64,000 nt of DNA, from contig NZ_AP023396.1 of assembly GCF_014466955.1 (NCBI RefSeq), forward strand, positions 3,286,001-3,350,000, read 5' to 3'. The notes beneath the pieces were generated by a model that saw only the letters and a program-made list of their open reading frames with translations, had not been told where the DNA came from and searched no databases. Position numbers and translations under genes: made by a program. Of the stretch, positions 1 to 7,956 are shown one piece after another (within the stretch, counting starts at the first letter, position 1; the number at the start of each line of letters is the position of its first letter). This DNA comes from Nocardia wallacei. Lineage in GTDB: Bacteria; Actinomycetota; Actinomycetes; Mycobacteriales; Mycobacteriaceae.

Positions 1-1212
1 CGGGACCCGGTCGCGCAGGCCGTGCGCATCCCGGCGGTGGCGTTCACCGCGGCCCGCAAGGCACTCGCCGCCGGGCAGCCGGTCCTGGTCCAGGTGCCGC
101 GCCGCGGTTACGTGCCCGCCCTCGCCTGTGCCAAATGCCGCGTCCCCGCCCGGTGCCGACACTGCAACGGGCCGCTGGCGCTACCCGACACCGACGCCCC
201 CCGATCCGCGAAGGTCGCTGCGCGACACAACGATCCGACCACGCGCCCTTCCGCGCGGCGCCGCGGCACGACCACTGATGCCGGGGCCGCTGCTCGCGCC
301 ATGCCCTTCGACGAGTCCGCTGCGGCGACCGGAGAACGGCGGGATCCGTCGGCCCGGCCGGAACCGAGGGCTCCCGCGGCGCGTCCACCCTCGGCCCGGG
401 AGCTGGGGGTCGCGTTGTCGCGCAGCGCGTCCGAGCCGGTGGCGCACAGCCCGAGCTGCCGCTGGTGCGGGAAGACCGAACCCGTGTTCCGGTGTGGGTC
501 CTGTGGGTCCCGGGCATTGCGCGCGGTGGTCATCGGGGCGGCGCGGACGGCGGAGGAGTTGGGCCGGGCGTTTCCCGAGGTGCCGATCCGGGCGTCGGGT
601 GGTGCGGCCGTGCTGGATGCGGTGTCCGGCGAGGCGCAGGTGGTGGTCGCGACCATCGGCGCCGAACCGGCGACCCCGGACGGCTACGGGGTGGCGCTGC
701 TGCTCGACGGCTGGGCGCTGTTGGGCCGCGCGGACCTGCGGGCGGCGGAGGACGCGCTGCGGCGGTGGATGTCGGCCGCGACGCTGGTGCGGTCGTCCGG
801 GCAGGTGATCGTCATGGCGGAGCCGTCCGTGCCCACCGTGCAGGCGCTGGTGCGCTGGGATCCGGTGGGGCACGCGAGATTCGAGCTGGAGTCCCGCACC
901 GAGGTGCGCTTCCCGCCCGCCGTCCGCTTCGCCGCGATCGACGGCACCACCGAGTCCATCGCCGAATTGCTCGGCGAGGCACAGCTTCCCGACGGAGTGG
1001 AGATGCTGGGACCCGTGCCGCTGCCGCCCGGGGCGCGAAAGCCGTTCTCCTCCGGCGATTCCCCGGCCGAGGTGGAGCGGATGATCCTGCGCGCGGACCG
1101 CGCTCGCGGCGCTGCCCTCGCCCGCGCTCTCGGCGCCGCCCAGGCCGTCCGCAGCACCCACCGCTCGGACGCGCCACTGCGGGTGCAGATAGACCCTATC
1201 GATATCGGCTGA
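1..1212 (+). CDS. priA: Primosomal protein N' (PriA), 5'-truncated by the window edge
   Basis: This is the C-terminal part of the replication-restart protein PriA. The frame is open to base 1, so the true start lies outside the window; the GTG at 22 is internal. Paired zinc-binding cysteines are visible: CAKC and CRHC near residues 42-55 of the visible part, then CRWCG and CGSCG near residues 155-170. The C-terminal half ends with the PriA-like stretch LRVQIDPIDIG. Between the two cysteine pairs lies about 90 residues rich in Arg, Ala and Pro; other PriA proteins have only a short linker there. Actinobacterial PriA is often degenerate in the helicase motifs, which cannot be judged here. It lies just upstream of def-fmt only in a broad sense, since other genes intervene. 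Confidence 0.88.
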   Translation, partial: RDPVAQAVRIPAVAFTAARKALAAGQPVLVQVPRRGYVPALACAKCRVPARCRHCNGPLALPDTDAPRSAKVAARHNDPTTRPSARRRGTTTDAGAAARAMPFDESAAATGERRDPSARPEPRAPAARPPSARELGVALSRSASEPVAHSPSCRWCGKTEPVFRCGSCGSRALRAVVIGAARTAEELGRAFPEVPIRASGGAAVLDAVSGEAQVVVATIGAEPATPDGYGVALLLDGWALLGRADLRAAEDALRRWMSAATLVRSSGQVIVMAEPSVPTVQALVRWDPVGHARFELESRTEVRFPPAVRFAAIDGTTESIAELLGEAQLPDGVEMLGPVPLPPGARKPFSSGDSPAEVERMILRADRARGAALARALGAAQAVRSTHRSDAPLRVQIDPIDIG

Positions 1213-1377
1213 TCGAGCCCGAGCGCGGTGTCGTGGACGCCGTGTCGTGGACGCCGATCACCTCGAGTCCGGCTGCGGCGGCGAGGGACCGGTAGCCGTC
1301 GGCGGTGCGTCTTTTCGCGGCTTGCTCCGGGAAAGTACCCGCCCGAATTTCCGATCGTCTTGGACGAATGGGATCGC

Positions 1378-2025
1378 TCAGGTCATCGCCGCGAGTCGCG
1401 ACCGCATGTCGAGTTGCCGCCGACCGCGCAGCGTGTACAGCACGAGCAGCCCGATGATCGCCCACTGCACCGGGTTCATCAGGGCGACGGTCACCGAGAC
1501 CGGCAGCGCGTAGATCAGCGCCAGGCGCAGCACGGCGTCGGCGGCGAGCCCGGCACCCCACACCGCCGTCGAGCTCCGGAATGCCCGCCGCACCTCGTGA
1601 TCGCTGTGCCACAAGGCGTCCCAGCGCGCGGCCGACTCCGCGCCGGGCGCGTGCAGGCGCTGCGCCAGGCCGTACATGGCCGGACGGCCGACCACGCAGC
1701 TGCCCAGCAGCAGCGCACTGACCACCGCCGAACTGATGGGGTCCTTCACCAGCATCATCCGCTCGTCGCCGCCGAGCAGTGCCAGTGCCAGCCCGAGCAG
1801 GTTCAGTGCGAACGCGAACGCCGCCAGACCGTCGACCTTGCGCTGCGCCGCCGCGACACCGGCCGCCCAGAGCCCCGACACGATCGTCGAGCACAGCAGC
1901 GCGGCGAAGTCGCTGTACCCGGCTCCGCTCAGCAGGTAGTAGACGGCGGGCGACAACCCGATACTCGCCGCGAGGAACAGCAAGTTGCGTGCTCGGCCCG
2001 ACCGCGGCTCGGCGGTCGCGGTCAT
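1378..2025 (-). CDS. VC0807-like integral membrane protein
   Basis: A 215-residue membrane protein with about six hydrophobic segments (near residues 12-30, 38-58, 66-86, 92-112, 145-168 and 172-195). The stretch VKDPISSAVVSALLLGS followed by GRP is typical of VC0807-family proteins, whose function is unknown. The ATG is preceded by AGGAG six bases upstream, which supports this start. It is divergent from a histidine kinase/response regulator pair, and the shared upstream region carries a 26-bp palindrome at 2099-2124. That makes it a plausible regulatory target of the two-component system. Family assignment is from sequence pattern; the link to the kinase is inference. Confidence 0.75.
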   Translation of the reverse strand: MTATAEPRSGRARNLLFLAASIGLSPAVYYLLSGAGYSDFAALLCSTIVSGLWAAGVAAAQRKVDGLAAFAFALNLLGLALALLGGDERMMLVKDPISSAVVSALLLGSCVVGRPAMYGLAQRLHAPGAESAARWDALWHSDHEVRRAFRSSTAVWGAGLAADAVLRLALIYALPVSVTVALMNPVQWAIIGLLVLYTLRGRRQLDMRSRLAAMT

Positions 2026-2098
2026 CGGATCTCCTGGGAGACGTTGTGATTCATGGCTCGAACGCTATCGGCGGGGCCGTGTCGACCGCTTGGGTGCG

Positions 2099-2124
2099 CG
2101 GGTGGAGATCGAGATCTCCACCCG
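2099..2124. promoter_or_regulatory. 26-bp palindrome between divergent genes, probable operator
   Basis: The arms CGGGTGGAGATC and GATCTCCACCCG are exact complements with GA in the centre. The site lies 74 bases from the start of the VC0807-like gene and 68 bases from the start of the histidine kinase gene. A perfect two-fold site of this length between divergent genes is best read as an operator, most likely for the adjacent NarL-type response regulator. A transcript hairpin is the alternative. Confidence 0.6.
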
Positions 2125-2191
2125 GGGGCCGAGCCCGCCCGCCTCCGCGGCCGCGACAATGCTGGTGCGGGGACGACCGCGAAGGAGAGTG

Positions 2192-3349
2192 ATGCGACGG
2201 CTACGGCGCGCCGCCCGGGTGTTGTTCGGCGGCGACCCGGAATCCAGCCCGCTCACGCAGGTGATCGGCACGATGCTGCTGGCGGTGAACCTGGTGTTCA
2301 ACCATCGCCAGCCGGTGCCGGGGTGGCTGTGGTGGACGCTCGGCGCGACCTACGTGTGCTGGGTGCTGTTCACCGCGGGCATCTCGCGGTGGCCGCGGCC
2401 GGCCTTCGCGGCGCTGGTGTGCTGCGCCCTGATCAGTGCGGCGGCGGTCGGACCGGCGCCGGACTCGTCGGTGCTGGTCATGCTGTGCGTGGCGGCCAGC
2501 GTCCTCGCTCAGCATCTGGTGCCGAGCGTCGCCGCCATCCTGTTCGTGTTCGCGGGCTGCCTGGTCGCGCTCGTCGCCGGCGGGCTGATCGCGGGGCGGT
2601 CGGCGGGCACCGTGGCCGCGCATGCCGCGATCCTCGTCATCCTGGTGCTGCTGGGCCTGTATCGGCGGCAGTACCGGATGCGGGTCCGGGAGACCGAGAT
2701 GCTGCTGGCGCAGACGCGGCGCGCGCAACACGAGCATGCCCGCGCCGCCGCCCTGGACGAGCGGGCGCGCATCGCCCGCGAGATGCACGACGTGCTGGCG
2801 CATTCGCTCGGCGCGCTCACGGTGCAGTTGGACGTCGCCGAGGGACTGCTCAGCGAAAAAGGTGATGTGGCAGGCGCGCTGGCCCGGCTGCGGCAGTCGC
2901 GCCGGCTCGCCGCAGACGGCCTGGCCGAGGCGCGCAGCGCGGTGGCCGCCCTGCGCAGCGACGTGCCGCCGCTGCCGGAAGCGGTGCGCGAGTTGGCGGA
3001 AAGCTTTCGGCGCGACCATCATCTGGAAGTGAGCTGCCGGGTCGATGGTCCGGCGCGGACGGTCGGACCGGCGTCCACGGTCTCGCTGCTGCGCGCGGCG
3101 CGCGAAGCCCTGACCAACGCGGGCAGGCACGCGCCGGGCGAATCGGTGACCGTCACCCTGCGGTTCGCGCCCGGCCGGGTTCGATTGTCGGTGCGAAACC
3201 CGTTGCCGGCCATAGTGTCCCAGTACCGGCCGAGCGGCAGCGGGTATGGTCTGATCGGGATGCGCGAGCGGATCGCGCTGGTCGGCGGCACGCTGTCCGC
3301 CGGTCCGGACGGCGACGGCTGGCTGGTGACGGCGGAGGTTCCGGAGTGA
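2192..3349 (+). CDS. Sensor histidine kinase, NarL/DesK type
   Basis: A 385-residue membrane kinase. The N-terminal half has about five hydrophobic segments without a large extracellular loop. It is followed by a coiled linker and a HisKA_3 dimerisation domain with the phospho-acceptor His199 in REMHDVLAHSL. The C-terminal ATPase has the N-box EALTNAGRHA and the glycine motif GYGLIGMRERI. The chosen ATG sits behind AAGGAG at 2182-2187; the frame is open further upstream, but that would run through the palindrome. The stop overlaps the response-regulator start in a GTGA arrangement, so the two are translationally coupled. The stimulus cannot be read; DesK-like membrane or envelope sensing is possible. 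Confidence 0.9.
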   Translation: MRRLRRAARVLFGGDPESSPLTQVIGTMLLAVNLVFNHRQPVPGWLWWTLGATYVCWVLFTAGISRWPRPAFAALVCCALISAAAVGPAPDSSVLVMLCVAASVLAQHLVPSVAAILFVFAGCLVALVAGGLIAGRSAGTVAAHAAILVILVLLGLYRRQYRMRVRETEMLLAQTRRAQHEHARAAALDERARIAREMHDVLAHSLGALTVQLDVAEGLLSEKGDVAGALARLRQSRRLAADGLAEARSAVAALRSDVPPLPEAVRELAESFRRDHHLEVSCRVDGPARTVGPASTVSLLRAAREALTNAGRHAPGESVTVTLRFAPGRVRLSVRNPLPAIVSQYRPSGSGYGLIGMRERIALVGGTLSAGPDGDGWLVTAEVPE

Positions 3350-4020
3350 GCGGGCAACGATCCGGCGACCCGATCCGGGTCCTGGTGGTGGACGATCAGC
3401 AGATCATGCGGGAGGGACTGGTCGCGCTGCTCGGTCTCGTCGACGAGGTCGAGGTCGTCGGCGCGGTCGGCGACGGCGAGCAGGCGGTGCGCGCGGTCAC
3501 CGACCTCACGCCGGACGTGGTGCTGATGGATCTGCGGATGCCGGTGCTCGACGGTGTCGAGGCCACCCGCCGGATCGCCGGGCGCCACCCGGACACCGCG
3601 GTGCTCGTGCTGACCACCTACGCCGACGACGAGTCCATCGTGAGCGCGTTGCGCGCCGGCGCCCGCGGTTATCTGACCAAGGACGCCGGCCGGGTGGAGA
3701 TCGCGGCGGCCCTGCGCGCCGCGGCCGCCGGGCAGTCGACCTTCGACGCCACCGTGTCCCAGCGACTGGTGGCCGCACTGTCACGCCCCGAGCCGCCGGG
3801 CCGACCGGCCACCCGCCCCGACGGCCTGACCGGCCGCGAGGCGGAGGTGATCGGCCTGATCGGCCAGGGGCTGAACAACGCCGAGATCGCCGCCGCTCTC
3901 TTCGTCGGGGAGACCACGGTCAAGACCCACATCAACAACGCCTTCGCCAAGATCGGCGCCCGCAACCGCGCCGACGCCGTCCGCTACGCCTACCGCCACG
4001 GCCTGGCCGACTCGGACTGA
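3346..4020 (+). CDS. LuxR/NarL-family response regulator
   Basis: A 224-residue two-domain regulator. The receiver domain (about residues 10-125) has the acidic pair in VVDDQQ, the phospho-acceptor Asp62 in VLMDLRMP, the conserved Thr in LTTY and Lys in LTKDAG. The C-terminal LuxR-type helix-turn-helix (about 155-220) has LTGREAEVIGLIGQGLNN and VKTHINNAFAKIG. It overlaps the kinase gene by four bases and is its cognate partner. It probably binds the palindrome at 2099-2124 and so controls its own operon and the divergent membrane protein; that binding is inferred from position only. Confidence 0.93.
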   Translation: MSGQRSGDPIRVLVVDDQQIMREGLVALLGLVDEVEVVGAVGDGEQAVRAVTDLTPDVVLMDLRMPVLDGVEATRRIAGRHPDTAVLVLTTYADDESIVSALRAGARGYLTKDAGRVEIAAALRAAAAGQSTFDATVSQRLVAALSRPEPPGRPATRPDGLTGREAEVIGLIGQGLNNAEIAAALFVGETTVKTHINNAFAKIGARNRADAVRYAYRHGLADSD

Positions 4021-4104
4021 ATCGCCCCGCTGTCCTCCGCCGTCCCGGAGTGAATCTCACCGTCGCTTCCGCCGACCCGGACTGAATCTCCTGCTGCCTC
4101 CGCG
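4013..4104 (+). repeat. Three imperfect ~32-bp tandem repeats at the end of the response-regulator gene
   Basis: Units start at 4013, 4046 and 4078, each with CGGAxTGAATC followed by a degenerate C-rich half ending in TCCGC. The first unit contains the last codon and stop of the response-regulator gene, so the 3' end of the gene has been copied twice downstream. No gene lies in this stretch. Confidence 0.55.
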
Positions 4105-4154
4105 TCCGGCCCGCTCCCGCTGTAGTGCCGGGACGACGGCGAATGCCCGGATTC

Positions 4155-4997
4155 TCAGCGGAAGGCGGCCAGGTTGGCGCGCACCCAGGTGGCGTAATCG
4201 GTTGCGGGACGGGCGAGTACGCGTTCGATATCGGGACTGACCGCGAGCTCCGCCGCGGTGGGCTCGCCGAGAATCGACAGGGTGTCCTCGGCCACGGGGC
4301 CCGGCATGAACTCGGTCATGGCGGTGAACGCCTGTGCCCGGGACAACTCGACGAACCGCACCGGCTCGCCGAGCCCGGCCGCCAGCGCGCGAGCCTGTTC
4401 GCGCGGTGTCACCGAGCGCGGACCCGTGAGGGTGTAGACCTTCCCGGCATGCTCGGGCGAGCGTAGCGCCGCCGCGGCCACCGCGGCGATGTCGGCTGGG
4501 TCGACGTGGGGCAGACCCGTATCGCCGAACGGCGCGAAGACCGCGCGCTCGGTACGGACGGAATCGGCCCAGGCGAACGAGTTGGAGAAGAACCCGCCGG
4601 GCCGGAGCACCGTCCACTCCAGCCCGGAGTTCCGCAGCGCGGCCTCGAAATCCACGAGGCGCGTGGCCGACAGCCGGCCCGGCCGCGTCACCACCGACAG
4701 CGACGACAGGAACACCACGCGCCGCACACCTGCGTCCGCGGCGATCCGGATGGTCTCGGCCGGATCCGGCCCGGTGAACCCCAATTCGCCGCTGAGGAGC
4801 AGGAACAGGGCATCGGCACCGGCGAAGGCGGAGGGCAGCTGGGCCGTATCGGCGAGATCGGCACGCCGATGGTCGACCCCGTCCGGCAGCGACACCGCGC
4901 TGCCGCGCGATACCGCCACCACCTTCTCGCCCGCGTCGGCGAGCATCGGCACGAGCGTGCGTCCGATATTTCCGGTCGCTCCGGTCACCACGATCAT
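4155..4997 (-). CDS. NmrA-like NAD(P)-binding reductase
   Basis: A 280-residue atypical short-chain dehydrogenase of the NmrA/SDR_a type. It begins with the dinucleotide-binding motif VTGATGNIG at residues 4-12 and has the family pattern VFLSSLSVVTR in mid-protein followed by WTVLRPGGFFSN. The classical YxxxK pair is not evident, as is usual for NmrA-like proteins that act as redox sensors or quinone reductases. The ATG is preceded by AGGAG. It is divergent from a TetR regulator and carries one copy of a repeated operator immediately upstream, so it is probably repressed by that regulator. The substrate is unknown. Confidence 0.85.
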   Translation of the reverse strand: MIVVTGATGNIGRTLVPMLADAGEKVVAVSRGSAVSLPDGVDHRRADLADTAQLPSAFAGADALFLLLSGELGFTGPDPAETIRIAADAGVRRVVFLSSLSVVTRPGRLSATRLVDFEAALRNSGLEWTVLRPGGFFSNSFAWADSVRTERAVFAPFGDTGLPHVDPADIAAVAAAALRSPEHAGKVYTLTGPRSVTPREQARALAAGLGEPVRFVELSRAQAFTAMTEFMPGPVAEDTLSILGEPTAAELAVSPDIERVLARPATDYATWVRANLAAFR

Positions 4998-5012
4998 TGT
5001 GCAACTCCTGAG

Positions 5013-5028
5013 TTAGTTGGCTGACTAA
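5013..5028. promoter_or_regulatory. Operator copy 1 of the NmrA/TetR pair
   Basis: The 16-bp sequence TTAGTTGGCTGACTAA is nearly palindromic (arms TTAGT and ACTAA). It matches the site at 5065-5080 in 14 of 16 positions. It lies just upstream of the NmrA-like gene. Centre-to-centre spacing to the second site is 52 bp, about five helical turns. Confidence 0.65.
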
Positions 5029-5064
5029 ATGGACAGTAGGCGAGCGACCGCGGTTTGTCTATAG

Positions 5065-5080
5065 TTAGTTGGGTGACCAA
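5065..5080. promoter_or_regulatory. Operator copy 2 of the NmrA/TetR pair, overlapping the TetR start
   Basis: TTAGTTGGGTGACCAA is the second copy of the repeated near-palindrome. It covers the proposed GTG start codon of the TetR gene at 5073, so binding here would directly block the regulator's own expression. Confidence 0.65.
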
Positions 5081-5660
5081 CTCAGTGCAGAAGTCCGTCC
5101 CGCGCGGCGGCAAGCGCGAGCGGCTCGTCGCGGCGGCGGCGCAGGTCTTTCACGAGCGCGGCGTGGAGAAGACGACCATCGCCGACATCGCGAGCGTGGC
5201 CGACGTGCCGGTCGGCAACGTCTACTACTACTTCAAGACCAAAGACCAGCTGGTGCGGGCGGCGATAGGGGCGCACGACGGCTACCTGCGCGAGCTGATC
5301 GCCGAACTCGAGCGCCGGGAGGACCCGGCCGACCGGCTCAGGGCGCTGATCCGGGGCTGGGTCGACCAGCGCGATGTCGCGGCCCGATTCGGTTGCCCCT
5401 CCGGCACTCTCGCGGCCGAGCTGGACAAGCGCGCCGACGGCCTGGACGGTGAGCTGGCCGAGGTCATGCGTCGGCTGATCGACTGGGCTCGGGCGCAGTT
5501 CGAGGCCATGGGGCGTGGCGACGCCGATGAGCTGGCCGTTGCCCTGGTGGCCTCGTATCAGGGAATCTCCTTGCTCACCAATACTTTCCGCGATCCGGAG
5601 CTGATGGCCGCCGAGGGGCGGCGGCTGGAACGCTGGATCGACGACCTCGCCGCGCGGTAG
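5073..5660 (+). CDS. TetR/AcrR-family repressor
   Basis: A 195-residue regulator with an N-terminal TetR helix-turn-helix (TTIADIASVADVPVGNVYYYFKTKDQL, about residues 33-60) and a C-terminal ligand domain containing RFGCPSGTLAAEL, as in the TetR_C_6/YcdC-like groups. I chose GTG 5073; a TTG at 5055 would add six residues. The start codon lies inside one of two matching operator-like sites shared with the divergent NmrA-like gene, so autorepression together with control of that reductase is likely. The inducer is unknown; many such pairs respond to electrophiles or quinones. Confidence 0.9.
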   Translation: MTNSVQKSVPRGGKRERLVAAAAQVFHERGVEKTTIADIASVADVPVGNVYYYFKTKDQLVRAAIGAHDGYLRELIAELERREDPADRLRALIRGWVDQRDVAARFGCPSGTLAAELDKRADGLDGELAEVMRRLIDWARAQFEAMGRGDADELAVALVASYQGISLLTNTFRDPELMAAEGRRLERWIDDLAAR

Positions 5661-5663
5661 CGC

Positions 5664-6353
5664 TCAGTCCCGGGCGACGAGCGTTCCGGCGCGCTCGAGG
5701 GACTGTTCGATCTCGGCGCGGGCGCCACCCATGCCCACCAGGAGATCCACCGTCGCGGGGCCGAGAACCGTTGTCAGGCTGCTGTTCTCGGCGCCGAGGT
5801 AGCCGCTCAGATCCAGCATGACGGTGCCGTGCATGAGCGCCCAGACCCGCGCCGCCGCCTGCCGGGCCGGCGCCGGCGCGAGATGTCCGCCGTCGATCAT
5901 CCGCTCGACCGCGCCCACCAGTTGCTCGAAGGTCTCCGCGCCCACGGCCTCGGCGACCGGTCCGGCCGTGACGTCGCGGTGCGGCGGATGCTCGGTCTGG
6001 TCCGCGGTCAGCCCGAACATCAATCGGTACCGCTGCGGGCTGGCCAGCGCGTAGCGGCGGTAGGCGTAACCCATGGCGAAGAAGTCGGCGACCGGGTCGT
6101 CGGTGGGCGGCGTGCTCGCCAATGCCGCGCCGAATCGCGTGAACGCCTCGGCCGCAATGGCTTTCAGCAGACCGTTCATGCCGCCGAAATGGGTGTAGAC
6201 CGTCATCGTCGAGGCGCCGGCCGCCGCCGCCACCCGCCGGGTCTGCAATGCCTCGGGGCCACCCTCCTCGAGCAGTCGCAGGCCCGACTCCACCAGCCGG
6301 TCGCGCATGGCCGCGCCCCGGCGCCGGGTCGCGGCGTCCGAGCGGGAATTCAC
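5664..6353 (-). CDS. TetR-family repressor with WHG-type C-terminal domain
   Basis: A 229-residue regulator. The helix-turn-helix is TRRVAAAAGASTMTVYTHFG around residues 38-58. The C-terminal part includes YRRYALASPQRYRLMFG, the signature of the WHG-type (TetR_C_33-like) domain. The GTG start is preceded by GGAGGTGAGG. It is divergent from the carotenoid oxygenase gene, and two copies of ATAACnnnGTTAT lie in the gap, so it very probably represses itself and that enzyme. It converges on the previous TetR gene, with stops three bases apart. Confidence 0.9.
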   Translation of the reverse strand: MNSRSDAATRRRGAAMRDRLVESGLRLLEEGGPEALQTRRVAAAAGASTMTVYTHFGGMNGLLKAIAAEAFTRFGAALASTPPTDDPVADFFAMGYAYRRYALASPQRYRLMFGLTADQTEHPPHRDVTAGPVAEAVGAETFEQLVGAVERMIDGGHLAPAPARQAAARVWALMHGTVMLDLSGYLGAENSSLTTVLGPATVDLLVGMGGARAEIEQSLERAGTLVARD

Positions 6354-6368
6354 CGTTGCCTCACCTCC

Positions 6369-6381
6369 ATAACGAGGTTAT
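6369..6381. promoter_or_regulatory. ATAAC-N3-GTTAT operator, copy 1
   Basis: ATAACGAGGTTAT is a perfect inverted repeat with a three-base centre, next to the ribosome-binding site of the TetR gene. Its partner lies at 6392-6404, 23 bp away centre to centre. Confidence 0.7.
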
Positions 6382-6391
6382 TCTAAGCCGC

Positions 6392-6404
6392 ATAACCCGG
6401 TTAT
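6392..6404. promoter_or_regulatory. ATAAC-N3-GTTAT operator, copy 2
   Basis: ATAACCCGGTTAT repeats the arms of the site at 6369-6381 exactly, with a different three-base centre. It lies 20 bases upstream of the carotenoid oxygenase start, where a repressor would block transcription. Confidence 0.7.
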
Positions 6405-6424
6405 GTTTCTGTGGGGAGTTCGAC

Positions 6425-7852
6425 ATGGACAATCGCTATCTCGAGGGTGTCTTCGCCCCCGTGCCACGGGAGTACACGCTGACCGATCTGCCGGTCACCG
6501 GCGCCATCCCCGACCATCTCGACGGCCGGTATCTGCGCAACGGCCCGAATCCGGTCGGTGAGCTGGATCCCGCTCTCTACCACTGGTTTTCCGGCGACGG
6601 CATGGTGCACGGGGTACGCCTGCGCGACGGGCGGGCGGAGTGGTATCGCAACCGCTGGGTCCGCGGTCCGGTCACCTCCGTCGCGCTGGGGGAGACGCCG
6701 GTGGTGCGCGGTGTATCGGGCATCGGGGCCAATACGAATGTCATCGGGCATGCCGGGCGCACACTGGCACTGGTCGAGGCGGGATTGGCCAATTACGAAC
6801 TGACCGAGGAACTGGAGACGACCGGCGTCTGCGACTTCGACGGCACGCTCCGCGGCGGGTACACCGCGCATCCCAAGCGCGATCCCGACACCGGTGAACT
6901 GCACGCGGTGTCGTACTCCTTCCGGTCCGGCAACACCGTGCGGTACTCGGTGATCGGCGCCGACGGCCGGGCCCGGCGCACCGTCGATATCCAGGTCGGC
7001 GGTGCGCCGATGATGCACGACTTCTCGCTGACCGAGAAATACGTGGTGCTCTACGACCTCCCGGTGACGCTGGATCCGCGGCTCTCGGCCGAGATGGCGG
7101 TCCCGCGCGGCCTGCGGTTGCCGGCGCGGCTGCTGTTGTCCGCGCTGATCGGCCGGATCCGGCTGCCGAATCCGCCGGTGTCGCAGCGGCACGAACCGCC
7201 GCGGGATCGGCGCCTGCCGTATGCGTGGAATCCCCGCTACCAGGCCCGGATCGGGATCATGCCGCGGGAGGGCGGCAATGCCGACGTCCGCTGGTTCGAG
7301 ATCGAGCCCTGCTACGTCTTCCATCCGCTGAACGCCTACGACGACGGCGATACCGTCGTGCTGGACGTGGTGCGCCATCCCAAGATGTTCGACACCGACC
7401 GCCTCGGTCCCAGCGACGGCGCGCCGACCCTGGACCGCTGGGAGGTCGACCTGAACGCCGGGAAGGTCCGGCAGCACCGCTTCGACGATCGGGCGCAGGA
7501 GTTTCCGCGTATCGATGAGCGCCGCGTCGGTAAGCGGCATCGCTACGGGTACGCGCCGGCGGTGCGCGGTGGCGGCGACGGTGATTCGGTGCTCTACAAG
7601 CACGACCTCGTCACCGGAACCACCGCCCGGCGGTCGTTCGGCGCGGGAAAGAGCTTGGGCGAGTTCGTGTTCCAGCCCTCGGGGCCGGATGCGGGCGAGG
7701 ACGACGGCGTGCTGATGGGCTTCGTGTACGACGCCCCCACCGATCGCAGCGAATTGGCGATCCTCGACGCCGGGAGCCTCGAGACGATCGCGAGCATCCA
7801 GCTGCCGCATCGCGTGCCCGCCGGATTCCACGGCAACTGGCTCCCGGCCTGA
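6425..7852 (+). CDS. Carotenoid cleavage oxygenase (RPE65/CCO family)
   Basis: A 475-residue non-haem iron oxygenase that cleaves a conjugated double bond of a carotenoid, apocarotenoid or stilbene-like substrate. It begins with the family pattern LDGRYLRNGPNP and WFSGDGMVHG. Four iron-binding histidines are identifiable in AHPKRDP, MMHDFSLT, FHPLNAYDDGD and the C-terminal FHGNWLP. ATG 6425 follows GGGGAG with normal spacing, so the open frame further upstream, inside the TetR gene, is not used. Its promoter region carries two operators for the divergent TetR regulator, so it is probably substrate-induced. No carotenoid synthesis genes are nearby. Confidence 0.93.
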   Translation: MDNRYLEGVFAPVPREYTLTDLPVTGAIPDHLDGRYLRNGPNPVGELDPALYHWFSGDGMVHGVRLRDGRAEWYRNRWVRGPVTSVALGETPVVRGVSGIGANTNVIGHAGRTLALVEAGLANYELTEELETTGVCDFDGTLRGGYTAHPKRDPDTGELHAVSYSFRSGNTVRYSVIGADGRARRTVDIQVGGAPMMHDFSLTEKYVVLYDLPVTLDPRLSAEMAVPRGLRLPARLLLSALIGRIRLPNPPVSQRHEPPRDRRLPYAWNPRYQARIGIMPREGGNADVRWFEIEPCYVFHPLNAYDDGDTVVLDVVRHPKMFDTDRLGPSDGAPTLDRWEVDLNAGKVRQHRFDDRAQEFPRIDERRVGKRHRYGYAPAVRGGGDGDSVLYKHDLVTGTTARRSFGAGKSLGEFVFQPSGPDAGEDDGVLMGFVYDAPTDRSELAILDAGSLETIASIQLPHRVPAGFHGNWLPA

Positions 7853-7886
7853 GGAGCGTCCGGTTGGTTTGTGTCCTGCCTCACTC

Positions 7887-7925
7887 TTGTCGAAGATGCA
7901 TTGTCGATATATCGTCGATGTTGTC
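7887..7925. promoter_or_regulatory. PadR upstream region with palindrome and three TTGTC repeats
   Basis: The perfect palindrome CGATATATCG lies at 7905-7914, flanked by TTGTC at 7887, 7901 and 7921. It is about 45 bases upstream of the PadR start. PadR regulators commonly bind AT-rich palindromes in their own promoters, so autoregulation is likely. Confidence 0.5.
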
Positions 7926-7956
7926 AAAGAACGAACAAGCCTGAGGAGGCACAGCC

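Noticed and set aside
1196..1377. Possible gene remnant on the minus strand after priA (RTADGYRSLAAAAGLEVIGVHD)
   Set aside because: A short stretch looks protein-like, but the rest of the frame is the shadow of the VC0807-like gene and no start, motif or family could be assigned.
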